DNA of 64,000 nt from Liolophura sinensis (lineage: Eukaryota > Mollusca > Polyplacophora > Chitonida > Chitonidae). Shown in pieces: positions 25,008-39,218 of this stretch (position 1 is the stretch's first letter; every line of letters begins with the position of its first letter). The DNA lies in NCBI RefSeq assembly GCF_032854445.1, contig NC_088295.1:42645385-42709384 (forward strand). Reading direction: 5' to 3'. Both the position numbers and the translations under genes were made by a program. Below the pieces are notes generated by a model. The model made no database searches and was not told where the DNA came from. It was given only the letters and a program-made list of their open reading frames with translations.

Positions 25008-25829
25008 GTAAGTGAAGAGTTTTTTATTCATGTTTTAATGATATGCATGTAGGTCAGTCAATTTTTCTATTGTTCACGCTTGCTCACTCTTTTGTTGCTT
25101 TATTTTTTGGCATATTATTAGGCGAGGAAGATTTGATGCAAAAGAAAGTATTACACTTGATTCTTTTTTCAGACTAAAACTATGCTGGGATTATTGGCCA
25201 ACTTCAGTTCGTTACGATTAGTACATTGTTAATGGAAGAGTTTAATGAGAATGACACTCCCTGAGTATGTAAATACTTATGCAGCAGCATCTTACGCATG
25301 CATAATAGTCAAGGAATTTTCTAATTTCCATGAATTAGTTCATGGCTGTTTAACACTATGATTAAATAGAGTAAAACTCATATTTACACAGACTTCTCAG
25401 CTATGTGGTTTAGTACTCATAGTTGTTTCATATTATACGTTTCAGGATGTTTTCACTGTGAGGTTGACATATTCTTGTGCGTGAGGCTATTGACAGGTGT
25501 CTTTATTTTGAACACCTTGTTTATTTTGTTTTTAGACTTGAATGTAGGTGTGATTAAATGAATGTCTGAGGATATGAATGAGTTTACCCCTGTAAATTAC
25601 GGGGTTTATTTCGTGACGAGTGAACTACATGTTGAGCTGAGATAAAAAGAAAATAGCATCTGTTCAGGTTCACTATGAGATCTAATGATGCAAGTGAACT
25701 TCTAAATCTATTGAGATATAAGGAGGCAAGAGGACTTCGATGCTTGTTACGATAAGGAGGTACGGTGATACTTTTTTTGAAGAAGCTGACGAGGTTCTGA
25801 CAAGGCCTTCATATTGAGTGATGAGGTTG

Positions 25830-26610
25830 GGTTAGAGTGGAAAGGGGCTGGTGGAGACAGGGGAGATATTGGAGTTTGAGGTTGAATGGGAGAAGCCTCT
25901 GAGTGGTTTAGTGTGACAAGTGAACTTTTAGGTCAGATGTGATCACTGGAGTATGAGGTCAAGTGGGAGAAGCCTCTGAATGATCTATTCTAACATGTGG
26001 GCTCGGAGGTCAGATGTGATCACTGGAGTATGAGGTCAAGTGGGAGAAGCCTCCGAGCGATCTAGTCTGACAAGTGGACTTTGAGGTCAGATGTGATCAC
26101 TGAGGTATGAGGTCTAGTAGGTGAAGCCTTTGAGTTGTCCAGTCAGACAAATGGACTTTGAGGTCAGACGTGATCACTGGATTATGAGGTCTAGTAGGAG
26201 AAGCCTCTGAATGGTCTAGTCATTCAAGTGGACTTAGGTCAAATCTGATTACAGTATGGGTGCAGTAGGAGAAACCTCTGAGTGATCTAGTCTGACAACT
26301 GGATTTTGAAGCAAGATGTGATTATGAGGGTCTAGTAGGAGAAGTTGCTGAGTAGTCAGACAAGTGTATGTTGAGGTCATACAAGTGTATGTTCAGACAA
26401 GTGTATGTTGAGGTCAGATGTGATCACTGGATTATGATGTCTAGTAGGAAAAGTTGCTGGTTGGTCTGGTCAGAGAATTGAACTTTGAGGTCATAAGTGT
26501 TCAGTTGAGCATGGGGTCTAGTGGGAGCAGCCTTTGAGCTGTCTGGTCAGACAAGTGGTCCTTGAGGACAGATAAGGGGTATGGAGTCCAGTGGGAATGA
26601 ACAATGCAAT
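25830..26610. repeat. Minisatellite, 77-bp unit
   Basis: GGTCAGATGTGATCACTGG-type units recur at 25931, 26008, 26085 and 26162, exactly 77 apart, then become irregular. Each unit contains the palindrome TGATCA and an AGAAGCCTCTGA word. The array starts about 0.8 kb after the first Supt3h coding exon. Confidence 0.9.
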
Positions 26611-26792
26611 ATAATCATTTACTTGAACATGTATATTTTAAGTATAAGTAAAAAAAAATATCAAAAACCTTAAAATAACAATGAGATTGTACAGAATCAT
26701 GATACCATGTTTGATTGTGAGAAAAATGGGTGATTGTTCAAGAAACAAGAGACTGGACTGCACATATCTTCTGTGAGGTAAATACTGTGAGA

Positions 26793-27480
26793 TCTGGTGA
26801 AACCAGGGACCAATACAGCCTGGTGAAGTCAGAGACCAATACAGCCTGTTGAAGTCAGGGACCGATACAGCCTGGTGAAGTCCATGATCAATACAGCCTG
26901 GTGAAACCAGTGACCAATACAGTCTGGTGAAGTCAGTGATCGATACAGCCTGGTGAAGTCAATGACCAATACAGCCTGGTGAAGTCAATGACCAATACAG
27001 CCTGGTGAAACCAGGGACCAATACAGCATGGTGAAGTCAATGACCATTACAGCCTGGTGAAGTCAATGACCAATACAGCCTGGTGAAACCAGTGACCAAT
27101 ACAGCATGGTGCAGTCAGTGACCAATACAGCCTGGTGAAGTCAATGACCAATACAGCATGGTGAAACCAGTGACCAATACAGCATGGTGCAGTCAGTGAC
27201 CAGTACAGCCTGGTGAAGTCAATGACCAATACAGCCTGGTGAAACCAGTGACCAATACAGCCTGGTGAAGTCAGTGACCAATACAGCCTGGTGAAGTCAA
27301 TGACCAATACAGCCTGGTGAAACCAGTGACCAATACAACATGGTGCAGTCAGTGACCAATACAGCATGTTGAAGTCAGTGACCTATACAACCTGGTGAAG
27401 TCAGTGACCAATACAGCCTTGTGAAGTCAGTGACCAATACAGCCTGGGAAAAACCAGTAACCCATTCAGCCTTGTGAAAT
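26793..27480. repeat. Minisatellite, 26-bp unit (about 26 copies)
   Basis: Units of the form CTGGTGAAGTCAGTGACCAA plus TACAGC repeat every 26 bases. Variants alternate GAAACCAG, GAAGTCAA and GCAGTCAG. Because 26 is not a multiple of 3, all frames of a strand are read in turn, producing a 106-codon minus-strand frame that is not a gene. Degenerate copies of TGGTGAAGTCAGT continue to about 28135. Confidence 0.93.
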
Positions 27481-28140
27481 CAGTGAACTGTTCTATCTAA
27501 TGAAATTAATGAACTGTGCAATCTAATGAATATGGTTTGGTGATGTCAGTAGACGACGTGGTATGATAACGTGAATGGACTATGCAGTCTTTTGAAGTCA
27601 TTTGACTGTGGTTCAGTTAAACTCATCTAAGTAAATGATATGGTGAACCCCTTGTGGTTTTCATCTTGCTGTGTCAATTCATCATTTCTACATTTCACTA
27701 CTTTTACGTGGTGAAATGCAGCATTGAGGTTTAGTGATATCGGTGGAATTTTTGGATCTGGGGAAATTAATGGAAAGTTGTCATCTGGTGAAGTCAGTGG
27801 GGTATTGGGGCTTGGCAAAGTCAGTGAATTCTGCAATGAATTCACTGCCTAATTTGGGTCTAGTGTAAGCAGTGGATGTGTGGTGAAATTAGTAGACAAT
27901 TGGGATTGTGAAGTCAGCATTCTATTGGGGCCTGGTGAAGTCAGTCATATTTACAATCTTGTGTAGTGAAGTATTGGGGTATACTAAAGTCAGTGACTTG
28001 TGCAGTGAAGTTAACACACTATTGGGGTCTAGAGTAAGATATTGGACCTTCTATTGGGGGCTAGTGATGTCAGTGATACATGCAATCTCGTGAAGTCTAC
28101 AGAGTATTGTGGTCTGGTGAAGTCAGTGGACTATTAGAAT
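27481..28140. repeat. Decayed continuation of the 26-bp array
   Basis: Words such as GTGAAGTCAGTGGACTATT and GGTCTAGTG recur at irregular spacing. The stretch looks like an older, mutated part of the preceding 26-bp array. Confidence 0.6.
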
Positions 28141-31100
28141 CTTAAAAGACTAATAGACCATGGTGTCTGAAGAGACAAGGGGCTCAGACCCCTTTAACAA
28201 AGAACTGTTAAGACTTACCTACATGTGTTCCAAATATCACTGGTAAATTTGTTACGGTATAGGAAAAGTGTTCCAAAGCACATGAATACAGTTAAGTCCT
28301 CAGGTAATCCACAATTGAGCTTAAATCGACAGGTTAATTCAGGTAGTCCATGATTGTGTGCTATTGTCTCATCAATGAATCCCTTCTTGGCGGGACAACT
28401 GTTACCAAAGGAAATGATCTGAACCTTTAAAAAAAGCATGTCTAATCTCTTGTGACTTCAGAATGCCATGTGCTTTTTCATACAGAAAATTGTATTTGCA
28501 AAAAGAAAAAAAAATAGTAAGACAAACGGCAAAAGATCAGAGCGGATACCGACTTTCCGCTTTTTTGTCTTTCACCGCGTGTTGGAGGGTGAACCAAGAG
28601 GATGTGGTAAGTGAGGTTGGACCGCATTTCCCGCCCGGCAGAGGAAACAAAACGGCCGAACAACATGCCTGGCCGTCCTAAGATATGGCTACTGTGCTCT
28701 TTGAGATGCTATATTCATAATGTGGCTTTCCCCGGACAGGTGGCTGTCAGTATTGCCGTCAAAAATCAACGTTCTTAGTCACCACAAAGTAAGCTGGCAC
28801 CCAAAGAGGTGAGCGCTTAATGCGGCTTGGTTAGCTTCGGCCACAAAGTACCTGCTAGAGCTGGTGTTATCTTTGTAGTTTGGGATGTATTCGGGGGGCC
28901 CAACACCACTCCACTGGTTGGTACAATGTCAGTGGCCCTCCTCTCCCCTTGGCTCCAGGGACATATTTTAGACCAGGCCGGGCACATTAATAGAACAGCA
29001 TTGTTTTCTGCTCTGTTGTCTTTTTGTGCTGCTCTATGTTTGGACTGTTTACTTACCTCTGTCTGTATATGAATGGGGGACGCAAGCAACAGTATCAGCA
29101 GGTTATATCTATAACAGGCTCGTAGCATACCTGGACAGACACACCTGTTTAATAGTCTTACACCAATATAAACATATATTATATGTTTTTGTCAGTTTGA
29201 GCCTGGTCCTATAAAGAGCACAAAGATAAACAATAAAAACTGGACAGGAGAATTGAACTGATGTATGTACATTAATATATTCTTCCCTTTGTGCTCATGT
29301 GTATTTTTGCCACTCACACTGTGATAGGATATTGTCTATCCAGAACATTGCCTTGTAAAAAGTATGAGGTTTTCATTTGTACCAGTGGTTGACATTTTTA
29401 ATTAATGTGGAATATGGTTAGCATTGACTTTTTTTCTGGCTGCAATTTCAGTGGAATTTATGTATCCAAATAACTGAGTTTTTGTTGGAATGCTCGATGT
29501 ACATATCCTGACTTTTTCACTTAAGATGTACATGTATATGGAGTTTTACTGTCTATGGAGGTTAGATAGGATTATCAAATAATGTAAATTAGGAACTTCA
29601 GAGCAATTTACAAACTTCGCTTATCAATGAGAACCATATAAAGTGATACTAGGTGCTAGCCTGAGGGCACTAGCCATGGGGTATGCCAGCAACCCACCTA
29701 AGTGGACAGGGAAAATAAAAATTAGTGCTATTTGGACATGGAAAAGATAAAGAAAAAATTAAATCTGGAAAACCTGCTCAAATAAAGTATTCTCCAAAGT
29801 GGTTCTTTCATCCTTTGACATATTTATCTTTTTACCTGCGGTGTTCCCATCGTTCCCCATTGTCAAGCTATTGGTAGTCTAGACTAATTGGTGGTAGTTT
29901 GATTCCACTGAAAACCAAGTGGTGGCCACAACAGAACCTCTGGTTTGGTTTGGCCTGTGTGTGTACCTCATGAACTAATTGCTGTGTTGTTGTGGCTGAC
30001 ACCCCCAATGTTTGAGGGTAATATTTCTCACTGCTTCACTCTGTTTGGCAACCACTTGAGCCTGACCATCACTCTGGTCAAACAGTTCATGCTGAGCTGC
30101 AGATGCCCCAGACAAGGGATTTAGCTTCAGGGTGAATCTCTGGCCATTGGTCAAATTTTAGCCACAGATCTGCTTAAAGACCTCTGTTCCGGTGAAAACT
30201 AGCTTCTGTATGAATGGAAGTCGTGGTGGAGAGGGCAAGTTCTCTGAAAAAAGAAAGGTTGTCGCCAGACAATATTGTTTTAGAACTCATATCCTTGCCA
30301 ATTCGACCAGGCATTCGGAGCAGCAGTTGTTCCAGGTCATTTGAATGTATTGAGCCCAAGGGGTTCACTCTGTGCCTGCAGGGCTTATTTTACCATTTAA
30401 TTGAGCTACTGCCACTTTCTGTAGAGCATGTATAGAACATCACACAGCCACAACATCTCAACCATCCAGTAGACGATGTTCCTTTTTGTTAACCCCAAAA
30501 TGGTTTGTTTTGTGCTTCAGTTTTTCGCTGTAGAGAGAGTCTGGATTGAACCTCAGAATATAGCATAATGGCTCAAGTTTTTGTCTGTCTATGGACAACT
30601 TGAAACTTGGCTACATCTTTGTTCACTGCAGACATGTCCTTGTCAGCCTCCAGTCAGCTGCCCCTTCACAAATAACCGTGCAGTTAACAAACTGCCGTAG
30701 AACAAAAGTAAGAGCAGTTCTAGTTTAATGCTGTTTTGTGAGGCTCAGTGCTGAAAATATGAAGTTCAAGTCTTTGGTCAAAGTGGGGAATTTGGGGAAA
30801 ACTTGAGTGCATTGTTCTCATACAAAAGAAATTTTCTGTTCCCCAAAATTTGCAAAAAGCACATCTACATATACAACACTGATTTTTCAATGGCTGTTTT
30901 TTTTTTTTCCCTCTTAATGGAGTAGGCATTGTCGAATTACGAAACATTTCTGAAGGGGATAAGGGTGTTTACATTAAGAAAAGGTTAATCAATTATTTGA
31001 CTACATAATGTGTGTTTGTTGAAGTCTTCTGTATTCATCGGTACAGAAGTTTGTTTCAATGGGTTCGCGTATTGTACAAATAAAGTGAGAAGTGTTGAAG

Positions 31101-32079
31101 TGGAGAGGTTGTGAGCTGACCCTTATTTAATGTGACGTTGATGTGTATCTTGCCGATTACCAATCAATGCCCACTTGAAAGATTCTGTAAATACAGTTAT
31201 CTTACTAAAGAGATGCCCCATATATATGTATGTTTACGCTCTAGTCCTCAAGCGTGCATGATGTGCAGAAACTTGATATTGGATGATAGAAGGATGAATC
31301 TTTTTGTTTTCATGCAAAATAAGACAAGGAGGAAATGTAAGTCATTAGTCTGGGCTCCTGTGATTTTGTTCAGACAGACTCCCGTCGCTGTTTTTTATGC
31401 ACAGTTTACTCCACTGATCAAGGACCTTTGTAGCACTAACATCTCATACATGATGCAAGCTTGCCCGATGCATCGACTGTTTTGCATTGTAGTCAGACTG
31501 CGCTTAACCTTGCATTTATATAAAACTGCCCCCTCCCCCCCGACCGTACATGTATAATTGAAAAATTCTGGACTATGGTGTTGAGCAACAATGAAAATCA
31601 AATAAAAGTTGTATATAATTAAGTGCAAATAGTGCCTGTGCTCTAGACATGTGCTCTGAATAGGCCAGCCTTTTGCACAGCAAGAAGATTTTATTTAATA
31701 TAAATACTGCAATTCTTCAACCTTTTCACATGTTTGCAAGGTGTTTATTCAAGAATATTCTGAGGGCATAATTCTGTGTATTCTGTGTATAGTGATAAAC
31801 CTATATTTTCTCTGAAGCTCTGAAATTGGCCAACCCAACCAATGTAGATTTGTCTCAAAATTCAAAATAAAAAGGTGCATTAATAATGCTGAAAGTTGCT
31901 CTATCATATGAATGAATGTTGAGGAATTAGGGTATGTTTCCTTAACATAACTGTAAAAACAAGTGACTTTTTATGAGTTATGTGACTCAAATATCTGTCA
32001 AAATCTTCTAATGGGATTACCCACATTTCCACTTCGGTAAACACATCTGCCCATATTCCATTGACTTCATTCAGTCATG

Positions 32080-32590
32080 TCTCTACTGCTTCCTCCCTTA
32101 CTGTAAGCACATGCACCATATTTTCATTGTTCTCCATATATAACTACTGCATCCTCACTTATTGTAAGCTCATACATCCTATTTTCATTGTTCTCCACAT
32201 ATAACTACTGCATCCTCCCTTACTGCAAGCACATGCACCATATATTCATTGTTCTCCATATATAACTACTGCATCCTCACTTACTGTAATCACGTGCACC
32301 ATATTTTCATTGTTCTTCCTATATAACTGCTGCATCCTCCCTTACTGCAAGCACATGCACCATATTTTCGTTGTTCCCCATATATAACTACTGCATCCTC
32401 CCTTACTGCAAGCACATGCACCATATTTTCATTGTTCTCCATATATAACTACTGCATCCTCACTTATTGTAATCACGTGCAGCGTATTTTCATTGTTCTT
32501 CATATGTAACTACTGCATCCTCCCTTACCGCAAGCACATGCACCATATTTTCGTTGTTCCCTATATATAACTACTACATCCTCCCTTCAG
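32080..32590. repeat. Minisatellite, 61-bp unit (eight to nine copies)
   Basis: TAACTACTGC recurs at 32141, 32202, 32263, 32324, 32385, 32446, 32507 and 32568, all 61 apart. Two unit types are mixed: one with CTGCAAGCACATGCACC and one with GTAATCACGTGC, which contains a CACGTG E-box. Confidence 0.93.
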
Positions 32591-34559
32591 TCCACACATC
32601 CACCTCTACCTGACCATATCTACAGTGTATCTCCAATATATGAACTCATATCTTATCATTTTTCCATATCTTACTTACATTATATATCCCCATCCACCAC
32701 TCATACCCATTTGCGCAATTCTTATAAATTTCATTGCAAAATTTGGGCACTATCAACGTATACTAAAGCTTACATCCACAGACAATTCATCTTGATTGTT
32801 ATGCACCCTTATGAATGCAATGGGGGCATCTTGCTTTGGACCTTATGCACCTTAACGATGGGTTAGGAAAATTTCCAAAACTATTGAAATATGTAGACTG
32901 TTAAAAAATTGGTTCACAGTTTCTTACAATTGTTGTCATCTGATTAATTCTTGAAGACTGTAGCTTTACTTTTTTCGTTTTTAACCAGACTTTAGCGATT
33001 TTTTCCTTAAGAAGCTTTCCCTTGAACTACCCAGTATATGTGGGTAACTACAAAACAAAAAATAATAAAAAAAATTGGGAGATGCATGTTTTGTTAACAC
33101 CAAGCATAGGCTCTAGATTCACATTACTTTGATCATGTATTGTCCCCAAAGCTATTGTTGACAGTTTGATCCTCCAGGTGCCTGCCCTACAGTTTCAGGC
33201 ACTTCGAGTATTAATTATTTTTAAAAAATCCAAGAAGTTCATCCAAAAGCAGAGTGATATCTGGGATTTATACTTCAGGTTCTTTCTTTACATAGGTGTT
33301 AACTGAGTATGTTTTATCAATATTATGAATCTGTGCTGTGAACCAGTTACCTGGCCTTGAGTATATGTGTTTGGGACTTGCTGCCTGGGGATTGAGAGAA
33401 AAGCAAGGAGAAGGTTGATACTTCCCGTTGGCACTCTCCTGGTGCTTGTAAAGGATTTCTTGCAATAGCTGTGGACAAGAAGCACTTAGAGAAATGGCAT
33501 GTGGCAGTGCTTTTTTGTTGCCTTGATTGTATAGGTAAGTGCAGCTGGGTCTCTAAGTAGTCTGGATGAACACATCATAGGAATTGATGGATAGCTGTTC
33601 AACAAAAAAAATCCATACATGTAGGTGAGAGGATATACTCAGGGAACAAGAGCACTTTGTCATTTTGTTCCAGCGTGGGTTAGGCAAGGGACTTGTAACC
33701 ACAGCACCCCCCTAAAGCCATTTGCCCCCACCCCAGCATCTTGCATCTACCTTTGCTTTGTAGTCGGCTAAAGGATCTGCAGCCCTCTACAAGACACAGA
33801 TGGAATTAAACCCAACTAGCCCTGTTAAACAGAGCAGATGAAGAAAACTGAATAAATATCAATATTTTCCTTCAAGAACTGTGTCCATTGTGCAACTGGA
33901 GTTTTTAGAATGAGAGCTTGAATTTTGGTTTCATGTATGTGAAATCTACACCTGCTGATGTCCCAAGGGACATGTTGTTACACCATCAGTCAGTTCGGGA
34001 CCTTTGTTTGAAAATCTGTCAGTGCAAATTTGTGTAATTTTCTGTTTACTTGTTCTTAACCAGTAATGTTAAATTTTGCTAATAAATGCTTATACACGTA
34101 TAATTGTGCTTGATTAGTTCATTAACTTTATGATGTACAAGTTTGTATAGTTTAGTTTTTACAGTTTGGAATAGAGATAATTGCAAACGTTTTGGATGAA
34201 ACGAAAATCTGCAAGATAAAAAAATACATTTTTGATAATGCATGTTGATGTTAACTTATTGCATCTTTTTTTTCGTGATGTAAAATTTGTTTCTTCAATT
34301 AAAACTGACACAATTAGGGATTAAAACAAGTTTGCTTTAAAAATAAGCCACTGACATAGTTTATGGATTAGGGTAGAAAAACGCAAAAGCCCGCTTGCAA
34401 ACATGCAGTATGCGTAAGTTGTTTTATGTAAACAGAAGGCCTGTGATGAGAAGAGTGAGAACAATAAGAGAAGATGGCAATTAGGCAGATGGGTTTGGGA
34501 GTTGTGGGAGAGGGGAACAGATGAAATGTTGTGATGTGATGGAGTGGGGACAGGAGACC

Positions 34560-34940
34560 CCTTCATGATGACACGGCAGATTTACCAGCAGGCCCCCTGC
34601 CAGCCCTCTCTAATCCAACCCCACTCGCTCCTGTTTACCCAGAATCTAACGGTTTAATTTGCCGGACTTAGCCCAGATTAGTACCTTTGTAGATACTTCG
34701 CTTAACAGTCACCGGCGTTCCGTTGGGTTTGGGAGAGTACGAGTTCAAAGTTGTGATTGCGGGTCCAGATTGCGTCTTTTGTCGTAATCCTGTGCTTACG
34801 TCTTACAAGCATGCTGTTTGTGTTGTTTCCCCTGACCTACTGCGACAGTGGGCTAAGCCAGTTTAAGAACCTCAAACAAAGCCTCAGATTCAGCCTAGGG
34901 ATTATGCTAAGGATCATTGAATTATTGTTTGGATTATAGC
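34560..34940. promoter_or_regulatory. Candidate conserved non-coding island
   Basis: A high-complexity, moderately GC-rich block in an AT-rich intron, with TCTAATCC and GGATTA (Otx/bicoid-type words) and AACGGTTTAATTTGCCGGA. No ORF is credible. Conservation is untested. Confidence 0.22.
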
Positions 34941-37900
34941 ACAATCCCTAAAGGGGGCATAAAACTTAGGTGACAAGTAAGACGGGGCAAGAGGAATAGA
35001 TTGGGGATAAGGGTTGAAAAGGGAAAGGAAACACATTGTAATAGGGGCAAAGGGGCGCACATATAATAGGGGCTATGAGACGGGGGAGAGGTGTCCCTGT
35101 TGAGGGCGTGTGAAGGGTGTGACATGGGCTACCCGGGTCCCCATCAAGGGCAGACAGCCTCCCAGAGACAGGGTCAGTACCGACTGTGGATTAACACAGT
35201 CCCGTGCCCCACTCACTGACAACTTCTGCTGGTGTATTAATCATGTTGTGTCTCATTGCATGCGCTCCTGGCTGAATGACAGCCCTTCTTCCTAATCCAG
35301 AGCGTCACACTGGCCTGGGTCACAGTCCATGTGATCCCTGCCATTTAACCCTGCTCTTTTATTAACAGTGCACTTGTACCTCAGTGTCTGAATTCGACTT
35401 TGATAAATTCAAGTACCCTCTTCAAGAAAGCTTGGTTCAAAGCTTGTTTTATGCAGTGAACAGAACAAGTACCATTTTTGACAATACTGAAACATTCCTT
35501 TTTATACATTAATATTTCATGTTTATTAACTAAAAGGTACTCAGTGTTACAAAAGTAACCATTGGTAGCATTATATTTAAATTCATAGGACGTTGTAAGA
35601 AATATAATTACATTTGCGATGTAAATTTGTATAATGTAACTAAAAATAATTAAATTTATTATTTCATTAATGTTGAAGTCCATATTCGCATACAAAGCCA
35701 GTATAACTGAAGGGTGGAGGTAGTCGGAGTAAACCACTGCCCTTTGTCAGGTACTTGACAAACCTGCCGACGAACAGCTCGAGTTGAGCATGGTAGCTCA
35801 TTGGTCAGCTGCAGTGAGACATTTGTAACAAATTTTAAACCAGCCGGATGATTTTGTAAAATTAAGTCTATGAACTAGTTTTAGAAGGAATTAAGTATGT
35901 AAACTTTTCTGTACAAAATAGTCTTTAGGGCAGTTGTTACTCGCAGCTCATTTGCAAACAGTTTTTATTTAAACATGCAGGAATACATTAAGAGTATCAA
36001 ATAAACAGAAAAAAAATCATCTGCAAACTGCTCTATTTCATGGTTTTCACCAAAGGTTTGGCTCCTTTCAAGTGAAATATTTTGCTGGATTCTGACTGAT
36101 TCATCCTCCTGTTAGGGCCATTTAATTTAGAGAGTTTTTCATGATGTTTCATTACTTTCTTATCAGAGAAAAACTTACGTGTTAGCGTTTAAAGCATCGA
36201 TTTAAGACCTTTTTCATTTCCTGCTGATATTTTTAAACACTTTCTAAATTTAGTTTTATCAGTAGACACTAAATTTCACCTTCTTTTTCAAGAGCTTTCA
36301 CCTCAAGATATAGTTTCTTTCAAAGGTAGTTTAATTCTTTCAGAATGTTAATTTAATTTGGTTAATTTAAGTTTAACATTTTATTACTTATGTTACTGTT
36401 CCACGTATAGCATTCACAATATGTGTTTTGCTGTTGCCATGCTTCATGTGTATTTTCATTCTTAAATGTGTGTTCTCAGCTTATTTGCCATTGTTATGTG
36501 GTCTGGGTGTATATAAGGAGATATAAATGTCACTGATGGTGTAAAGGTTATCTCTATGAGTCAGAGGTTGGTTCGGGTGGCTCCCCCATGCCCTTAATTG
36601 TCCCCAGGGTTCAGTCCTGTCCCTACCCTCATTCATCATGGTGTACAATCAGCACTTCTTGCCCATTGTGCAATCTTATGCTTGTGATCAGGATTTATCA
36701 CTTCCCCTAACACGACCTGGAGACAAACCAGGGAACAGACCCACCAACACCCCAACCCACCACCCCCCCAGAAGCCATTCTCACCCAGCACTCAAGCACC
36801 AAACTCATTTATAATTAAAATCATCGTGCATAAATTATGAAATTGACCTTTGGTTTTGTTACATGACATGGTATATTGAAAGTGTCTTGATCGTTGAACT
36901 TTGAGCATGGGTGATGTTAGTTTTGTGGATGTTTCCATGGAATTAAAAGTTTGGTAAAACTAAAACCTGCTCTTGATTTCAAACTCGGCATTTTGTGGTT
37001 TGGTATTTCAGCAGAGTACATGTATGCTAATTGCTGTGATTCATTTCAAGCAGTTAGCTTGTAGCGCTCAAAAGGGAAACGAACACAAGACACAACTTGT
37101 TTAGCTGCCATTGCCAGTTAAATAATCCATTTTTACCATGGTCCATTTCCATATTGTGTTTGAAATGTGCATAGAAAGAATACACTTCTGCCATGAACTA
37201 TTTTGATAGTCTTTGAAAATTATGCAAACAAACAATGCATTGCCTCCATGTAACCTATCATAGTCATTTTATAGTATTTAAAATATACATATATTGTAAT
37301 GAATCCGTTTTCACCAAATACCCCAATTTTAATAGTTTTGAAATAGGCATACAGTGCATCTATTTTTGACAAGTACCATGCCCATAATCATTGGTTTGAC
37401 TGGGTTTATTTTCACCTGCGCCTCTTTGCTGTAGATTTCCCACATATGAATATACAACGTAAGCCAGGCGGCTGTGGTCTTATAATGTATATGTATGCGG
37501 TATTTGACGTAATCAGTGAAGTAGATCACTTGATAAATACTGTGAACTCACTTCATCTGGCAAGTACTTCACGGCTGAGTGAGTGGTGCCAAACAGGCCA
37601 CGCAGATTCCAGAATATTTAGGAAGGTGTTCAGTAGCCACTAAATTATGAATACTTAGATACTAGTCATATTGTTCTGGAAATGCAGGAACTACAATGAT
37701 CACATCTTTAGAGCACCTTTCAAGCTATTAAATGCAGGGATTTTTTCTCCCTCAATGAACAGAACAGCGCCAAGTGTGTGTCAATGTTGGACAAATTGTG
37801 AAACTATGTACCTGCAATAAATGGTGAGAGATATACATGTATATTGTTGTGGGATAGCTGAAGAAATATGCAGACGTGTATTTCATGTACAAAGACACCA

Positions 37901-39218
37901 AAATATAAATGAGTGTTTATTCCCCAAGGTTCAGTTTCCCAAATGCCTCATAACTACTTTAGTAACCACTACTGAAGCCATTGCCTCGCCATTATAGATT
38001 GTAACACTAAGAAGACTTCAGGAAAATTAGCATAAGAGTTGGAAAGTACTGAATCAGGAGGGTTTTCCTGGAAAGTTATTAGTTACAACTGTACATATAT
38101 ACAGCACATTGTAAATAACCTAAAATTTTGCCTTAAAAAGGTGTATTTTAGAGGCAAATAAAAACTAATGTCCCAAAATATTACTTTTGGAGTTGAAACT
38201 GATATGTGTTCAGTAGGGGAACATCCTAACTTCCAAACAACCCCCACCCCCACCTCCCCAACACCTTTCTAAGATCTATCAGAATCAGACAAAATGTGCA
38301 ACTTGGTCATGTTCATAATACAGTGTCAAAATACAGTACATCCATTCAACGTGATTGAAAGGCGTCTGGTTTGAAACCTGATGGACGAAAGCTTCCGTGT
38401 TCCTAACGGAGACAACTCTCTGTGCATTCTTATCAAAGAGTTTGATCGGAGGAGGGAGACTTTTCTATTGCTGCCATGTAACTTTGATGGATATTGTGGA
38501 AGATTGGGCCACAGAGGTGACGGCGGGTCGTGTCAGGATGAAGATAAATTGGGGGTGGATTGTTGGAAAGGGTCGGGATGTGGTGCCAAAGTGCAGTGCC
38601 ACTTCCAGCTTTTGTCTGCAGCAGTGGACTGAGATTGGCCTGGGCTACGATAAGGTCGGTTGTGGTTTGTTCATTACTGGAGACCGCTCGAAGATGTTAC
38701 CCTCACCACAGATGGCCAAAGAGGGGTGTTAAGACTGGGGGGCTTTTATGCAACCCTTATATTAGCCTTCTGTTTTTTTTTGTGTGTTTTTTTTTTTCCC
38801 CAAATATGGAATGTTTGTTCTGCTTAGTGCAGATTTTATTGCTAAGAATATATGTTGGTTTGTTTGACTGGGTTTTGGAGAAATTGAAACTACGAGATTT
38901 TATGTAAACTTTATTTTAGCCATTAGCTTTGTGCTTATTTCCCCCCTTGAAACTTTTCACTAAATATAGCATGTTTTTTTTCTGTTTGGTGTGGGTTTTA
39001 TTGCTAAGAATTTATGTTGGCTGATTGTACAGTGTTTTGGAGATGTTAAGGCTAAGCGACTTTACCGTATACCTTTATCCGTGTGCTTTTTTTTGCCCTC
39101 CTGAAGACTTTCACAGAACATGGAATATTTCTACCATTTGAGTTTTGCAATTGTGTGTTTATTCTGACCGAATGTAGAAGATGGTGGATAATATTGTCTT
39201 TTTTCTCTTCACTTCACT

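Noticed and set aside
27047-27367. A 106-codon minus-strand frame with repeated CIGHWFHQ and VLVIDFTR
   Set aside because: The 26-bp unit is read cyclically in all three frames; not a gene.
31132-31557. A 141-codon plus-strand frame, the longest outside repeats
   Set aside because: No recognisable domain, odd composition, no good splice context, and an overlapping frame on the other strand.
32080-32590. Regular spacing suggested a CRISPR-like array
   Set aside because: Units repeat along their whole length with no unique spacers, and the context is an animal intron.
38381-38907. Three overlapping plus-strand frames in a GC-richer patch
   Set aside because: No family recognised and no consistent frame; GC-rich sequence has fewer stops by chance.
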